A DNA stretch of 64,000 nt from NCBI RefSeq assembly GCF_014642655.1, contig NZ_BMIR01000008.1, positions 119,980 through 183,979 of the forward strand, given 5' to 3'. A program made the translations under genes and the position numbers. Shown here one piece after another: positions 1 through 9,578 of this stretch (the first letter of the stretch is position 1; every line of letters starts with the position of its first letter). A model generated the notes under the pieces. It did not search any database, was not told the origin of the DNA, and was given only the letters and a program-made list of their open reading frames with translations. The stretch comes from Pullulanibacillus camelliae (GTDB lineage Bacteria; Bacillota; Bacilli; Bacillales; Sporolactobacillaceae).

Positions 1-818
1 GTGCTAGGTGAATCGAATGTTTCGACCTCACCTTCAATATGCGTTAAAGGAAGCACGTGAAAGTGGTCTTTGCCGCCAGTCTTGCGAATGATTTGTGGCT
101 GGAACTCTTCTTTAATAATCAAGTGCTGCACCGCTGAAAAAGCTGAAATCACAGCTTGTTGTGTAGGGACACCTGCACGATGCATAATTTCTTTAGCTAA
201 GAGGGGAGAAAACCCATTGATTGTCTCCACGAGCTGACGATCAAGTCTGCCGCTATTAAAATCTAAGTGTTGTAGCAATTCATCACTCGTGATCGTCGCT
301 GGATCGAGTTTATGTGGGTCAGGCGGTAAGACATAGGGCTGACCGGGTAATACCGTCCGATGGCGATTGATAGAAGGCGGCAGGCGCTTAATCGCATCAA
401 TGATTTGCCCGTTATCGCGATCAATGAGAATGATGTTGCTGTGCTTTCCCATTAGTTCAATAATCATGCGGCGGTGTGCGGGATCACCAAGATCGTTTTT
501 TCCTATTAAATCTATATGAACGATGCGCTCATAATCTAATTGCTGGATCGATTCAACGACGTTCCCTTCAAGATATTTTCTCATGAGCATACAAAACATG
601 GGTGGCTCAGCAGGGTTATCGATGGCCCGAGTTGTGATATGTAAACGCGTGAATTGTGCTCCTGTTGAAATCAACAGGCGGCGATTAGCTCCATGGGAGC
701 GTATAACGAGTATTAAGTCAGATGGATGCGGTTGATAAATTTTGCTGATGCGTCCACCTGCAAAGACACTATTAAGTTCCCGACAAACGGAACGGGTAAC
801 AATCCCATCAAAGGACAT
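1..818 (-). CDS. rqcH: Rqc2/NEMF-family ribosome quality control protein RqcH, N-terminal part (runs off the window)
   Basis: About 272 codons can be read on the minus strand from an ATG at 818, preceded by GAGGG seven bases upstream; the 3' part lies outside the window. The protein opens MSFDGIVTRSV and shows the NFACT-N features GGRISKIYQP, PPMFCMLMRKYLEG and ELMGKHSNIILID. In the family this protein binds stalled 50S subunits carrying peptidyl-tRNA and directs C-terminal alanine tailing; older annotations call it fibronectin-binding protein YloA/FbpA. It is divergent from yicC, as yloA is from yloC in B. subtilis once the intervening yloB is ignored. Odd point: where the family's DR motif (Asp97-Arg98) is expected, residues 97-98 read Glu-Arg. 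Identity is secure; truncation is only due to the window edge. Confidence 0.93.
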   Translation of the reverse strand, partial: MSFDGIVTRSVCRELNSVFAGGRISKIYQPHPSDLILVIRSHGANRRLLISTGAQFTRLHITTRAIDNPAEPPMFCMLMRKYLEGNVVESIQQLDYERIVHIDLIGKNDLGDPAHRRMIIELMGKHSNIILIDRDNGQIIDAIKRLPPSINRHRTVLPGQPYVLPPDPHKLDPATITSDELLQHLDFNSGRLDRQLVETINGFSPLLAKEIMHRAGVPTQQAVISAFSAVQHLIIKEEFQPQIIRKTGGKDHFHVLPLTHIEGEVETFDSPS

Positions 819-924
819 GCTTTATCCCTCTCTTTCATCTCACTAGTATATCATGTTGACAGCGTGTCTGTAAGTTGGGGCACTGATTTAGAAAACAAAC
901 TGTGCTTTAGTTAGCGAGTAATAC

Positions 925-953
925 TTGTTGTGACCATTTTTTTTGTTTAGAAT
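925..953 (+). promoter_or_regulatory. Candidate sigma-A promoter for yicC
   Basis: TTGTTG (925-930), 17 bases, TAGAAT (948-953). It would start transcription only about 13 bases before the yicC start, so the leader would be very short. Weak support: a computed match by eye, not demonstrated. Confidence 0.3.
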
Positions 954-972
954 AAGGATTGGATGTGATAAA

Positions 973-1854
973 ATGTTAAAAAGTATGACTGGGTATGGTC
1001 GAGCTTCTCAATCGAATGCTTCCCATACTGTGTCTATTGAAATCCGGACGGTAAATCATCGTTATTTAGATATCACGTTTCACAGTCCGCGTCAGCTCCT
1101 TTATCTTGAGGAAGCGATGAAGCGAGCCATCAAATCAACGTTGCAGCGGGGAATGGTGACTGTCCAATTAACACTATCTGGCGAACCGTTGATTCGCAAT
1201 GAGGTGCGCGTCAATTGGCAGTTACTTGATCAGTACGTAGAGAGCTTTAAGCAAATCGCTGAACGCTACCACATTCCCGCTGATTACCACATTAATGACG
1301 TCGTCCAATTAGGGGATGTGTTTGAAGTGTCAAGTGTCTATCAGGCATCCTCGGCGCTTGATGATTTCGTGCTTTCTGTTTTAGAGCAAGCATTGTATAA
1401 TATTCAAGACATGCGTCTTCAAGAAGGGCGACATTTGCATGAGGATTTAGGCAAAAGATTAAAGGAGTTAGAGCAATCTGTAAGGGACATCCGGCATCAT
1501 GCCCCTCAAGTTGTAGAGGAGTATCGAAAGCGTCTTAATCAGAGAATGACGGAGTTCTTAGCAAACTCTGGACCTGTTGATCAAGCACGCTTGCTGAATG
1601 AAGTTGCCTTTTTTTCAGATAAAGCCAATATTGATGAAGAATTGACCCGGCTGTCGAGTCATATTCAACAATTTTATTCTTTTTTAAATGAGGATGGCCC
1701 AGTTGGCAGAAAGATGGACTTTCTTATTCAAGAGATGAATCGAGAAATCAATACGATTGGTTCCAAAGCAAATGATATACATATTGCTCGTCAAGTGGTT
1801 GAAGTGAAAAGTCACTTAGAAAAGATAAGAGAACAAGTACAAAATATAGAATAA
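973..1854 (+). CDS. yicC: YicC/YloC family endoribonuclease
   Basis: The product has 293 residues, close to the 291 of B. subtilis YloC. It starts MLKSMTGYGRAS, the family's diagnostic N-terminus, and ends with the DUF1732 region (LNEDGPVGRKMDFLIQEMNREINTIGSKAND). The reading frame extends ten codons upstream to 943, but the MTGYGR alignment and the GGATG eight bases before the ATG favour 973. YicC proteins are reported to act as RNA-cleaving or RNA-decay factors; the physiological target here is unknown. The gene leads the remA-gmk-rpoZ group as in other Bacillales. Confidence 0.92.
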   Translation: MLKSMTGYGRASQSNASHTVSIEIRTVNHRYLDITFHSPRQLLYLEEAMKRAIKSTLQRGMVTVQLTLSGEPLIRNEVRVNWQLLDQYVESFKQIAERYHIPADYHINDVVQLGDVFEVSSVYQASSALDDFVLSVLEQALYNIQDMRLQEGRHLHEDLGKRLKELEQSVRDIRHHAPQVVEEYRKRLNQRMTEFLANSGPVDQARLLNEVAFFSDKANIDEELTRLSSHIQQFYSFLNEDGPVGRKMDFLIQEMNREINTIGSKANDIHIARQVVEVKSHLEKIREQVQNIE

Positions 1855-1881
1855 TGGAGACATCAGTAGGGGGTTAGGAGT

Positions 1882-2142
1882 ATGATCACTTTAATTAACA
1901 TTGGCTTTGGTAATATCGCGTCAGCAAGTCGTATTGTTTCCATCGTCAGTCCTGAGTCACAGCCTATTAAACGTTTAATAAAAATTGCAAGAGAGCAAAA
2001 TAAACTTATTGATGCGACTTATGGGAGACGAACACGGGCTGTTATTGTCATGGATAGTGACCATGTCATCTTGTCATCTGTTCAGCCAGAGACGGTCTCA
2101 CAGAGATTGATTTATCAAGACGAAGTCACTGACGAAAGCTAA
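1882..2142 (+). CDS. remA: Extracellular matrix regulatory protein RemA
   Basis: The 86-residue protein matches RemA (YlzA) almost throughout: [45 protein letters not shown] and QPETVSQRL. In B. subtilis RemA is a ring-forming DNA-binding activator of biofilm matrix and osmoprotection genes. It begins at ATG 1882 after GGGGGTTAGGAGT. Its position between yicC and gmk is the conserved one. No DNA-binding residue is missing as far as I can judge by eye. Confidence 0.95.
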   Translation: MITLINIGFGNIASASRIVSIVSPESQPIKRLIKIAREQNKLIDATYGRRTRAVIVMDSDHVILSSVQPETVSQRLIYQDEVTDES

Positions 2143-2163
2143 TTAGCGGGGGTTTATGGAGTT

Positions 2164-2781
2164 ATGGATTTTAAGGAAAAAGGATTATTATTTGTATTAT
2201 CAGGACCTTCAGGCGTGGGCAAGGGCACGGTTTGTCGGGCGTTGCGTGAGCGAGGGACTGACCTCCAATATTCGATATCTGTGACGACAAGGAAGCCGCG
2301 AGCAGGTGAACAGGATGGTGTGCATTATTTCTTCAAGTCCAAAGAGGAATTTCAAGCGATGATTGCTAACCATCAATTGTTGGAATGGGCGGAATATGTC
2401 GGTAATTTCTATGGGACTCCGTTGCAATATGTACAGGATACTCTTGATGAGGGCAAGGATGTCTTGCTGGAAATTGAAGTCCAAGGGGCGCTTCAGGTCA
2501 AACAAAATTTTCCTGAAGGGATCTTTATTTTTTTAGTTCCTCCGAGTCTAGGGGAATTAAAGAAACGCATTACGAATAGAGGAACAGAAAGCTTAAAATT
2601 GATTGAGAATCGTTTGAATGCTGCACGAGATGAAATAGAAATGATGAAGCATTATGACTATGTCATTGAAAACGATCAGGTTGACTGTGCTTGTGATCGA
2701 ATCGAAGCGGTCGTCGTTGCTGAACATTGTCAGCAAGCACGCATCATAGAAAAATATAAAAGATTAACGGAGGTTGATTGA
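2164..2781 (+). CDS. gmk: Guanylate kinase
   Basis: A 205-residue guanylate kinase that phosphorylates GMP to GDP with ATP in the cytoplasm. The P-loop GPSGVGKG lies at about residues 14-21, followed by the GMP-binding segment [17 protein letters not shown] and HYFF, then [15 protein letters not shown] and the lid region [12 protein letters not shown]. The stop codon sits two to five bases ahead of the rpoZ start, so translation is probably coupled. Length and motifs are normal for the family. Confidence 0.97.
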   Translation: MDFKEKGLLFVLSGPSGVGKGTVCRALRERGTDLQYSISVTTRKPRAGEQDGVHYFFKSKEEFQAMIANHQLLEWAEYVGNFYGTPLQYVQDTLDEGKDVLLEIEVQGALQVKQNFPEGIFIFLVPPSLGELKKRITNRGTESLKLIENRLNAARDEIEMMKHYDYVIENDQVDCACDRIEAVVVAEHCQQARIIEKYKRLTEVD

Positions 2782-2783
2782 CC

Positions 2784-2996
2784 ATGATGCTCTATCCATC
2801 CATCGATACATTGCTTGAACAAATTGATTCTAAATATACACTCGTCACGTTATCTGCGAAGCGTGCGCGTGACTTGGCTGTATCAGAAAAACCATTGATT
2901 AAGAATATTCATTCCGATAAATTAGTGGGGACGGCGTTAGAAGAGATAAATGCAGGGATTATTAAATTTAAACATGAAGAGTATGTTGAAAGATAA
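2784..2996 (+). CDS. rpoZ: DNA-directed RNA polymerase omega subunit
   Basis: About 70 residues, MMLYPSIDTLLEQIDSKYTL then VTLSAKRARDLA and VGTALEEINAGII, the hallmark omega core that folds around the beta-prime C-terminus. Three starts are possible: TTG 2778, ATG 2784 and ATG 2787. ATG 2784 is chosen because GGAGG (2769-2773) is ten bases upstream; alignment with B. subtilis omega would also allow 2787. It follows gmk directly, as in most Firmicutes. Confidence 0.93.
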   Translation: MMLYPSIDTLLEQIDSKYTLVTLSAKRARDLAVSEKPLIKNIHSDKLVGTALEEINAGIIKFKHEEYVER

Positions 2997-3024
2997 TTAG
3001 GTCACCAATGATTGCTTAGAAAAG

Positions 3025-3049
3025 GGCTGCTGGGAAACACTCGGCAGCC
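3025..3049 (+). terminator. Hairpin after rpoZ, weak terminator candidate
   Basis: GGCTGC (3025-3030) pairs with GCAGCC (3044-3049). It is followed by TCATTTATT rather than a clean U tract, so termination would be inefficient. The rest of 2997-3291 has a second A/T-flanked inverted repeat (AAAAGCT near 3120, AGCTTTT near 3147) and no gene. Confidence 0.35.
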
Positions 3050-3291
3050 TCATTTATTGAAAGAAAGAGTAGCCCCTTAGGTCACAAAGTGCGAATACTT
3101 GCTTGCCGCTATTTTTTCATAAAAGCTAAGCGCGCTTTGTGCACAGCTTTTCTAAGCCTTATTATTTAGAACAATTAAAGCAAGCCAATAGGTGTGGGGC
3201 AAACGTATGTGATAAAATGATAACCAGAGTTGACGTGAAACGGTTGAAATAATTATATGCTTTTGTTTATGTGAGCGGAGGAATACAAGCT

Positions 3292-4512
3292 ATGAGTATA
3301 AAAGATAAAAACATTGTCCTGATTGTTTCCGGAGGCATTGCTGCTTATAAGGCGTGTGCATTAACGAGTACTTTAACAAAATGGGGGGCACGCGTACATG
3401 TCATTCTCACAGAAAGTGCTCAAAAGTTTGTGTCAAGTACTACCTTTCACGGCTTATCAAGGAACCCGGTTTATGATGATCTATTTACTGAACAGGTGCC
3501 ACACCAAATTGCCCATATTGATTTAGCTGATCAGGCTGATCTTGTCATTGTTGCCCCAGCTACGGCTAATATCATGGCTAAGATGGCTAGTGGCATTGCC
3601 GATGATCTTGCTACAACTACATTGCTCGCCACCACTGCACCGGTATGGGTGGCTCCCGCGATGAATGTCAATATGTATGACCATCCGACTGTCCGGGAGA
3701 ATTTGGATAAACTTAAGACAATCGGTTATCGGCTGCTTGATCCAGAGGAAGGTACGCTGGCTTGTGGTTGGGTTGGTAAGGGCCGGATGGTTGAACCTGA
3801 AGTGATCGCAGAGGAAGCCGCTGCGCATTTTGTTCCGCGCCCATCGTCCCCTTATTTAAAGGGCAAAAAACTGCTCGTCACTGCGGGGCCGACCCAGGAG
3901 AAGATGGACCCTGTACGCTATTTTACAAATCGTTCTTCAGGGAAAATGGGTTATGCAATCGCCGAAGCGGCTGCGCAACAGGGCGCAGATGTGACTCTGA
4001 TTTCAGGGCCGACCGCACTTGGGGCACCCAGGGGTGTAGAGACTATTTATGTCACCTCGGCTCAAGAGATGTACCAGGAAGTCATTGAGCGCTTTGAGGA
4101 GACAGATGTTGTTATAAAAACGGCTGCGGTTGCAGATTATCGACCGAAAACTGTTTCGGAACAAAAAATAAAAAAAGCGGAGGGAGAATGGACAGTCACC
4201 TTTGTCCGTAATCCAGATATATTGCAAGAGTTAGGGAAAAGAAAAACGCATCAGCTCCTTGTCGGCTTTGCGGCTGAGACCGAGCATCTTCAAGACTTTG
4301 CGATGCAAAAGCTAGAAAAAAAGCAGCTGGATATGATCGTTGCCAACAATGTGGCCGCACCTGATGCAGGGTTTTCCGTCGATACCAATCGTGTCACCTT
4401 TATTTATAAAGGTGGAGCATCCAAGGATTTAGAACTGATGTCAAAACAAAAGGTTGCAGAGGCGCTTTGTGAGGAGCTCGATATTTTATTAAAAAGCAGG
4501 GCTAGCAAATGA
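3292..4512 (+). CDS. coaBC: Bifunctional phosphopantothenoylcysteine decarboxylase/synthase CoaBC
   Basis: The 406-residue product carries both steps that turn 4'-phosphopantothenate into 4'-phosphopantetheine for coenzyme A. The N-terminal flavin-dependent decarboxylase shows LIVSGGIAAYKA, the PAMNVNMYDHP substrate motif and the catalytic Cys in CGWVGKGRM. The C-terminal synthase begins near residue 185 with LLVTAGPTQEKMDPVRYFTN and has the KIKK motif. The frame is open from GTG 3271, but GCGGAGGAA positions ATG 3292 correctly and the length then equals B. subtilis Dfp. It overlaps priA by four bases (ATGA). Confidence 0.95.
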   Translation: MSIKDKNIVLIVSGGIAAYKACALTSTLTKWGARVHVILTESAQKFVSSTTFHGLSRNPVYDDLFTEQVPHQIAHIDLADQADLVIVAPATANIMAKMASGIADDLATTTLLATTAPVWVAPAMNVNMYDHPTVRENLDKLKTIGYRLLDPEEGTLACGWVGKGRMVEPEVIAEEAAAHFVPRPSSPYLKGKKLLVTAGPTQEKMDPVRYFTNRSSGKMGYAIAEAAAQQGADVTLISGPTALGAPRGVETIYVTSAQEMYQEVIERFEETDVVIKTAAVADYRPKTVSEQKIKKAEGEWTVTFVRNPDILQELGKRKTHQLLVGFAAETEHLQDFAMQKLEKKQLDMIVANNVAAPDAGFSVDTNRVTFIYKGGASKDLELMSKQKVAEALCEELDILLKSRASK

Positions 4513-6929
4513 TTGCCGAGGTGATTGTTGATCTCGCGTTGAATCAAACGGATAAGCCCTTTGATTATGCAATTCCCAAAGCATTAGAATCGGTTGTAGA
4601 GCGGGGCCTGCGCGTCGTGGTTCCATTTGGCCCCCGTAAATTGATCGGCTTTATCATCGCCCTTAAGGCGACAACAGATGTCGAAAAAATTAAACCGATC
4701 GATTCGATTGTCGATGATTCCCCTGTATTAACAGAGGAATTGTTGAAGATGGGCAAATGGTTGGCCAGGCAAACACTCTGTTATGAAATTTCTGCTTATC
4801 AAGCGATGCTTCCTGCAGCCATGAAAGCGAACTATAAAAAAATTATCCATGTCAAAGACGACAAAAAGCTAAAGACCCAATTTTCAGAACTTGCTTTTTT
4901 GTTTTCCACAGATAAAGGTGTAGAGTGGGCTAGGCTGCAAAAGGAGCATCCAGAGTGCTTAAAGGCAATTAAAACGGCGATACAAGCGGATGTCCTCATT
5001 GAAAAGCAGCAGGTCGACCAAAAACAGGCGATTAAAACCGTCAAAGTGATGGAGCCTTTATACACAGGGGAAGAGCTGGCCAAGCAATTCAACTTGCTGG
5101 GTGGCCAAGCTAAGAAGCAGTACGCGGTAGTTAAATATTTTATTGATCACGAGATCAGTGCTGCGCTGCCCCTTACCGAATTAATGGCAACATGTCAGGT
5201 CTCTCGGGCCACGCTTCAGAGTCTTATTGAGAAAAAACTGTTCCGCTCCTACGATAAAGAAGTGTACCGTGATCCTTTTAAACAAGTGAGTCAGCCCACT
5301 TCGCCCTTACAGCTTACCGAAGAGCAGCAGCGAACACTCGATCCGATTCTTCAGGATGTCAACGAGAAGCGGCATCGGGTCCATTTGGTTCATGGAGTGA
5401 CTGGAAGTGGGAAGACGGAAATTTACCTGCAATCGATTCAGCAGGTGCTTGAACAAGGAAAAGAAGCAATTGTGCTTGTGCCAGAAATTTCACTCACCCC
5501 ACAAATGGTGGAGCGATTTAGAGGGCGCTTTGGTGGGGAAGTGGCTGTTTTACATAGCGGGCTGAATCGCGGAGAAAAGCATGATGAATGGCGGAAAATT
5601 CATCGTGGTGAGGTCCGCGTGGTCGTTGGTGCCCGTTCAGCTGTCTTTGCTCCTTTTAAGAATTTAGGGATCATTATTATTGATGAGGAACATGAAACGA
5701 GCTATAAGCAGGAGGAAAGTCCACGTTATCATGCGCGGGAGGTTGCGATATTCCGCGGGGAATTTCATCACTGTCCAGTTATTTTAGGAAGCGCGACCCC
5801 TTCGTTAGAATCCTATGCGCGTGCACAAAAAGGGGTCTATCAGCTCGCGACATTAAGCGAACGGGTCAATCAAAAGCCAATGCCACCAGTCACGATTGTT
5901 GATATGCGTGAAGAGCTGCGCGAAGGCAATCGCTCGATGTTCTCACGTGAATTAATGGAAAAATTACAAGAACGATTAGATCGCGGGGAGCAAAGTGTAT
6001 TATTTCTTAATAGACGGGGGTATTCGACCTTTATTATGTGTCGAGACTGTGGACATGTCGTTACCTGTCCGCACTGTGATATTTCGCTCACCTTTCATCG
6101 AAAACAAAACAAAGTGAAATGCCACTATTGTGGGTATGAAGAGGTAGCGCCCACCCTTTGTCCGAGCTGTGGGAGTGAGCATATCCGCTTCTTTGGTTCT
6201 GGAACCCAAAAGGTTGAGGAAGCACTAACCACACTTTTGCCAGAAGCGCGGGTCATCAGAATGGATGTGGATACAACGCGCAAAAAAGGGGCTCACGAGC
6301 AGTTTCTTAGAGCCTTTGGACGTGGTGAGGCTGATATTTTACTAGGGACACAGATGATTGCTAAAGGCCTGGACTTTGAAAAGGTGACTTTGGTAGGCGT
6401 ATTGGCAGCCGATGCGATGCTCCATTTGCCAGATTTTCGTTCAACAGAGAAAACCTTTCAATTATTAACACAGGTTGGTGGACGAGCTGGGCGGCATAAG
6501 CTAGATGGTGAAGTCGTCATACAAAGCTATATGCCTGATCATTATGCGGTGACATTGGCTTCAGAGCATGATTACCTGCAATTTTATCAAAAGGAAATGT
6601 TCTCTAGAAAACGCCACAATTATCCGCCTTTTTATTATTTGTCATTAGTGACCGTCACACACGAATCATTTGCTAAAGCATCAGATGTAGCGACAAAGAT
6701 TGTCAGTTTGCTTAAACGAGAGCTTTCTAATCAGGCGATTCTCCTTGGGCCAGTGGCCCCTCCTATTGCTAGGATCAAAGATAGATATCGCTGTCAATGC
6801 ATGATAAAATATAAAAATGAACCGCAGTTAAATCGTGTTTTGAAAGAGGTTCTAGACCATTATCAGCACGCGTTTTCCAAAGAGGGACTCTCTATTACTG
6901 TTGATATAGATCCGTATATTTTGATGTAA
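4509..6929 (+). CDS. priA: Primosomal replication restart helicase PriA
   Basis: 806 residues, matching the family length. The N-terminal 3'-end DNA-binding part starts IAEVIVDLALNQTDKPFDY. The helicase core has Walker A GVTGSGKTEIYL, Walker B DEEHETSYKQ and the inserted zinc-binding module with eight cysteines (CRDCGHVVTCPHC, CHYCGYEEVAPTLCPSC). PriA reloads the replisome at stalled or repaired forks. It overlaps coaBC by ATGA, indicating coupled translation. In B. subtilis def follows; here it does not. Confidence 0.97.
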   Translation: MIAEVIVDLALNQTDKPFDYAIPKALESVVERGLRVVVPFGPRKLIGFIIALKATTDVEKIKPIDSIVDDSPVLTEELLKMGKWLARQTLCYEISAYQAMLPAAMKANYKKIIHVKDDKKLKTQFSELAFLFSTDKGVEWARLQKEHPECLKAIKTAIQADVLIEKQQVDQKQAIKTVKVMEPLYTGEELAKQFNLLGGQAKKQYAVVKYFIDHEISAALPLTELMATCQVSRATLQSLIEKKLFRSYDKEVYRDPFKQVSQPTSPLQLTEEQQRTLDPILQDVNEKRHRVHLVHGVTGSGKTEIYLQSIQQVLEQGKEAIVLVPEISLTPQMVERFRGRFGGEVAVLHSGLNRGEKHDEWRKIHRGEVRVVVGARSAVFAPFKNLGIIIIDEEHETSYKQEESPRYHAREVAIFRGEFHHCPVILGSATPSLESYARAQKGVYQLATLSERVNQKPMPPVTIVDMREELREGNRSMFSRELMEKLQERLDRGEQSVLFLNRRGYSTFIMCRDCGHVVTCPHCDISLTFHRKQNKVKCHYCGYEEVAPTLCPSCGSEHIRFFGSGTQKVEEALTTLLPEARVIRMDVDTTRKKGAHEQFLRAFGRGEADILLGTQMIAKGLDFEKVTLVGVLAADAMLHLPDFRSTEKTFQLLTQVGGRAGRHKLDGEVVIQSYMPDHYAVTLASEHDYLQFYQKEMFSRKRHNYPPFYYLSLVTVTHESFAKASDVATKIVSLLKRELSNQAILLGPVAPPIARIKDRYRCQCMIKYKNEPQLNRVLKEVLDHYQHAFSKEGLSITVDIDPYILM

Positions 6930-7023
6930 GAGACAGGGAATAACAAATGAGAGTGAACGGCGGTTAACCCTTTTGGCCGGACGCGCTCTATTCATCTAAA
7001 ATTCAAGAGTTTTTATCCAGTAA

Positions 7024-7089
7024 AAAGGAATCTACCTGCTTTTCAGTGATCCTTCTTGCTCATCCTTCAGGAGTCTCGCAGATTCCTTT
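7024..7089. repeat. Long-loop inverted repeat in the priA-fmt gap
   Basis: AAAGGAATCT (7024-7033) is perfectly complementary to AGATTCCTTT (7080-7089), with a 46-base loop. The segment CAGGAGTCTCGC just before the right arm also occurs in the repeat element at 37823-38116. This gap sits where def is found in B. subtilis. It could be the scar of a small repeat insertion or a terminator-like structure after priA. Confidence 0.5.
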
Positions 7090-7187
7090 ATATTGTCAAT
7101 AGAAGCGTTTTTAACCAAACATGATTCTGTGGGCTTTAGCTTTCAGAACGGTTGAGTCAGTCTCATTTTTTAGAAGGGAATGGTATA

Positions 7188-8120
7188 ATGAACGTTATTT
7201 TTATGGGTACCCCCGACTTTGCAGTTCCTGTTTTACAGCAGCTTATCGATGATGACTACCAAGTCGTTGCTGTGGTTACGCAGCCTGATCGACCAAAAGG
7301 AAGAAAGAAGACACTGACACCCCCTCCGGTCAAAGCGCTTGCTGTTGCCCAAGGGATTCCAGTCCTCCAGCCAGAGAAAATTCGCGTGCCTGAAGCCGTT
7401 GATGAGATACTGGCTTATGAGCCTGACTTAATTGTCACCTGTGCTTACGGGCAGATATTACCTGAATCCATTTTGAACGCCCCAAGCCATGGCGCGATTA
7501 ATGTTCATGCGTCCTTACTACCAGAATATCGTGGAGGAGCCCCTATACATAAGGCGATCATTGATGGAAAAAAAGAAACAGGGGTTACCATTATGTATAT
7601 GGTGAAGGCGATGGATGCTGGAGATATTTTATCACAAGTAACGGTTCCTATTGAAGAAACGGATAACGTTGGTACCATGCATGATAAGCTGAGTCAGGCG
7701 GGGGCTCGCTTGTTATCAGAAACACTGCCTGCTCTCTTAAAAGGCGAGATTCACCCCGTCCCCCAAGAAGAAGCCAAAGTGACGTATTCACCAACGATTC
7801 GCCGTGAGGATGAAAAGATCGATTGGCATAAGCCCGGTGAAAGCATCTATAATCAAATTCGAGGTCTTAATCCGTTCCCAGGTGCCTATACTGTTTACAA
7901 GGACCAGGTGATGAAGCTTTGGGAAGCAAAGAAAGCAGCGATAGAATCAGCAGAACCGCCAGGGACGGTTATCGCTATTGAAAAGGACGGCTTTGTTGTT
8001 CAAACGGGGGATTCTACTGCGGTTAAAATTGTAGAATGTCAGCCAGCAGGAAAGAAACGCATGCGCGCGGGAGATTTTGTGCGTGGAGGCGCGTTGAATA
8101 AAGGAGAACGATTCGTTTGA
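7188..8120 (+). CDS. fmt: Methionyl-tRNA formyltransferase
   Basis: 310 residues starting [19 protein letters not shown]; the frame extends to 7152 but AGAAGGG nine bases upstream selects ATG 7188. The formyltransferase core has the 10-formyl-THF signature [18 protein letters not shown], and the C-terminal tRNA-binding domain ends near AGDFVRGG. The enzyme formylates initiator Met-tRNA. It overlaps rsmB by four bases. Its usual partner def (peptide deformylase) is not next to it, so deformylation must be encoded elsewhere. Confidence 0.96.
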   Translation: MNVIFMGTPDFAVPVLQQLIDDDYQVVAVVTQPDRPKGRKKTLTPPPVKALAVAQGIPVLQPEKIRVPEAVDEILAYEPDLIVTCAYGQILPESILNAPSHGAINVHASLLPEYRGGAPIHKAIIDGKKETGVTIMYMVKAMDAGDILSQVTVPIEETDNVGTMHDKLSQAGARLLSETLPALLKGEIHPVPQEEAKVTYSPTIRREDEKIDWHKPGESIYNQIRGLNPFPGAYTVYKDQVMKLWEAKKAAIESAEPPGTVIAIEKDGFVVQTGDSTAVKIVECQPAGKKRMRAGDFVRGGALNKGERFV

Positions 8121-9463
8121 CAGTAACTGTCCGGGAAGTAGCCCTTAATGTATTAGAAAAGATTGAAAAGCAAGGCGCGTATAGTCAGCTAGCTCTGAAT
8201 CATGCGATTGAAAAGGCAGCTCTATCAGAAAAAGATGTAGCTTTACTCACACAAATCGTCTATGGTACATTGCAAAGACAACTCACATTAGACTATTATA
8301 TTCGCACCTTTGTCAAAAATGAAAAGAAAATGGAGCCCTGGGTTCGATTGCTTTTACGGCTCTCCTTCTTTCAATTTACCTTTTTAGATAAGGTCCCTGA
8401 TCATGCCATTGTCAGTGAAGCGGTAACGATCGCTAAGAAGCGCGGGCATAAAGGGATTGCTGGTCTGGTCAATGGGGTATTGCGTGCGACTCAGCGCAAA
8501 GGATTGCCTAATCTTGAGGGGATCAAAGATCCAATTGAAAGGCTCTCTATAGAGACCAGTCATCCACAATGGCTGTTAAAGCGCTGGCTTAGCTATTACG
8601 GTATAGAAGCAACCCGAACGATGTGTGATTACAACAATACGGCGCCGCTAACGACATTGCGTGTCAATGCGTTAAAAATGTCACGTGATGAAGCATTGGC
8701 AGCCCTTTTAGAGACAGGGCTCGACGCTGAAAAAGGGCGACTATCAGATGATGCACTCATCTTAAACAAGGGTAAGATTTTGAGCCACCCCTTATATAAA
8801 GAGGGAAAAGTAACCATACAAGATGAAAGCTCTATGCTTGTCAACGTGGCGCTTGCCCCCCAACCGATGATGCGCATACTTGATGCTTGTGCAGGTCCAG
8901 GAGGTAAGACAACACATATTGCTGAAAAAATGGCAGATGAAGGGGACATTATTGCCTTAGACATCCATCAACATAAGACAAAGCTGATTGAAAAGAGTGC
9001 AGCGCGTTTGGATCTTAGAAGTATTCATACACACGCACTGGATGCCAGGAGTGTTCAAGAGGCTTTCGAGCCGGCCTCTTTTGATTGCATTCTCGTTGAT
9101 GCCCCTTGTACCGGATTTGGCGTCATTCGACGCAAACCGGAAATCAAATACCAGAAGACAGTGAAGGATATCGAGCAGATTGCAGAGATCCAAACAAAGA
9201 TTCTAGCAGCGGTTGCCCCTTTACTCAAAAAAGGTGGAAAGCTGGTTTACAGCACGTGTACGGTTGATAAGGAAGAAAATGTTGGGACGGCTGAAAGATT
9301 TTTGCAAGAGTTCACTGATTTTGAAGTAGATCATGCATTAATGGATCGGTTGCCTCAGACGCTTCAAAACCACTCCCGGTGGTATGGAAAAGGAATGGTA
9401 CAAATCCTTCCGCAGGATTTTGATACGGATGGCTTCTTTATCAGTTGTTTTGTTAAAAAGTAA
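8117..9463 (+). CDS. rsmB: 16S rRNA (cytosine967-C5)-methyltransferase RsmB
   Basis: 448 residues, the same size as B. subtilis RsmB. An N-terminal NusB-like helical domain ([20 protein letters not shown]) precedes a Rossmann methyltransferase with [17 protein letters not shown] for [20 protein letters not shown] and the catalytic cysteine in [11 protein letters not shown]. The start is TTG 8117, which overlaps the fmt stop, with AAGGAGA about ten bases upstream. In B. subtilis rlmN follows; here the next gene is prpC. Confidence 0.94.
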   Translation: MTVTVREVALNVLEKIEKQGAYSQLALNHAIEKAALSEKDVALLTQIVYGTLQRQLTLDYYIRTFVKNEKKMEPWVRLLLRLSFFQFTFLDKVPDHAIVSEAVTIAKKRGHKGIAGLVNGVLRATQRKGLPNLEGIKDPIERLSIETSHPQWLLKRWLSYYGIEATRTMCDYNNTAPLTTLRVNALKMSRDEALAALLETGLDAEKGRLSDDALILNKGKILSHPLYKEGKVTIQDESSMLVNVALAPQPMMRILDACAGPGGKTTHIAEKMADEGDIIALDIHQHKTKLIEKSAARLDLRSIHTHALDARSVQEAFEPASFDCILVDAPCTGFGVIRRKPEIKYQKTVKDIEQIAEIQTKILAAVAPLLKKGGKLVYSTCTVDKEENVGTAERFLQEFTDFEVDHALMDRLPQTLQNHSRWYGKGMVQILPQDFDTDGFFISCFVKK

Positions 9464-9578
9464 GGAACAGATTGCTAGAGAATATGGTAAACTAATTCTC
9501 ATAGATGTTAGCCAGACGAGCGATATTCATGACTAACAAAAGTAGGTACGGTTGAAGGGAATCAAAAGAGGTGTTGTT

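Noticed and set aside
726..914. 62-codon plus-strand ORF opposite the rqcH start
   Set aside because: It overlaps the start of rqcH in antisense and extends into the promoter region; shadow of a real gene.
7184..7190. TATAAT-like sequence (GGTATAATG) at the fmt start
   Set aside because: It overlaps the start codon itself and has no -35 at the right distance, so it is not a promoter for fmt.
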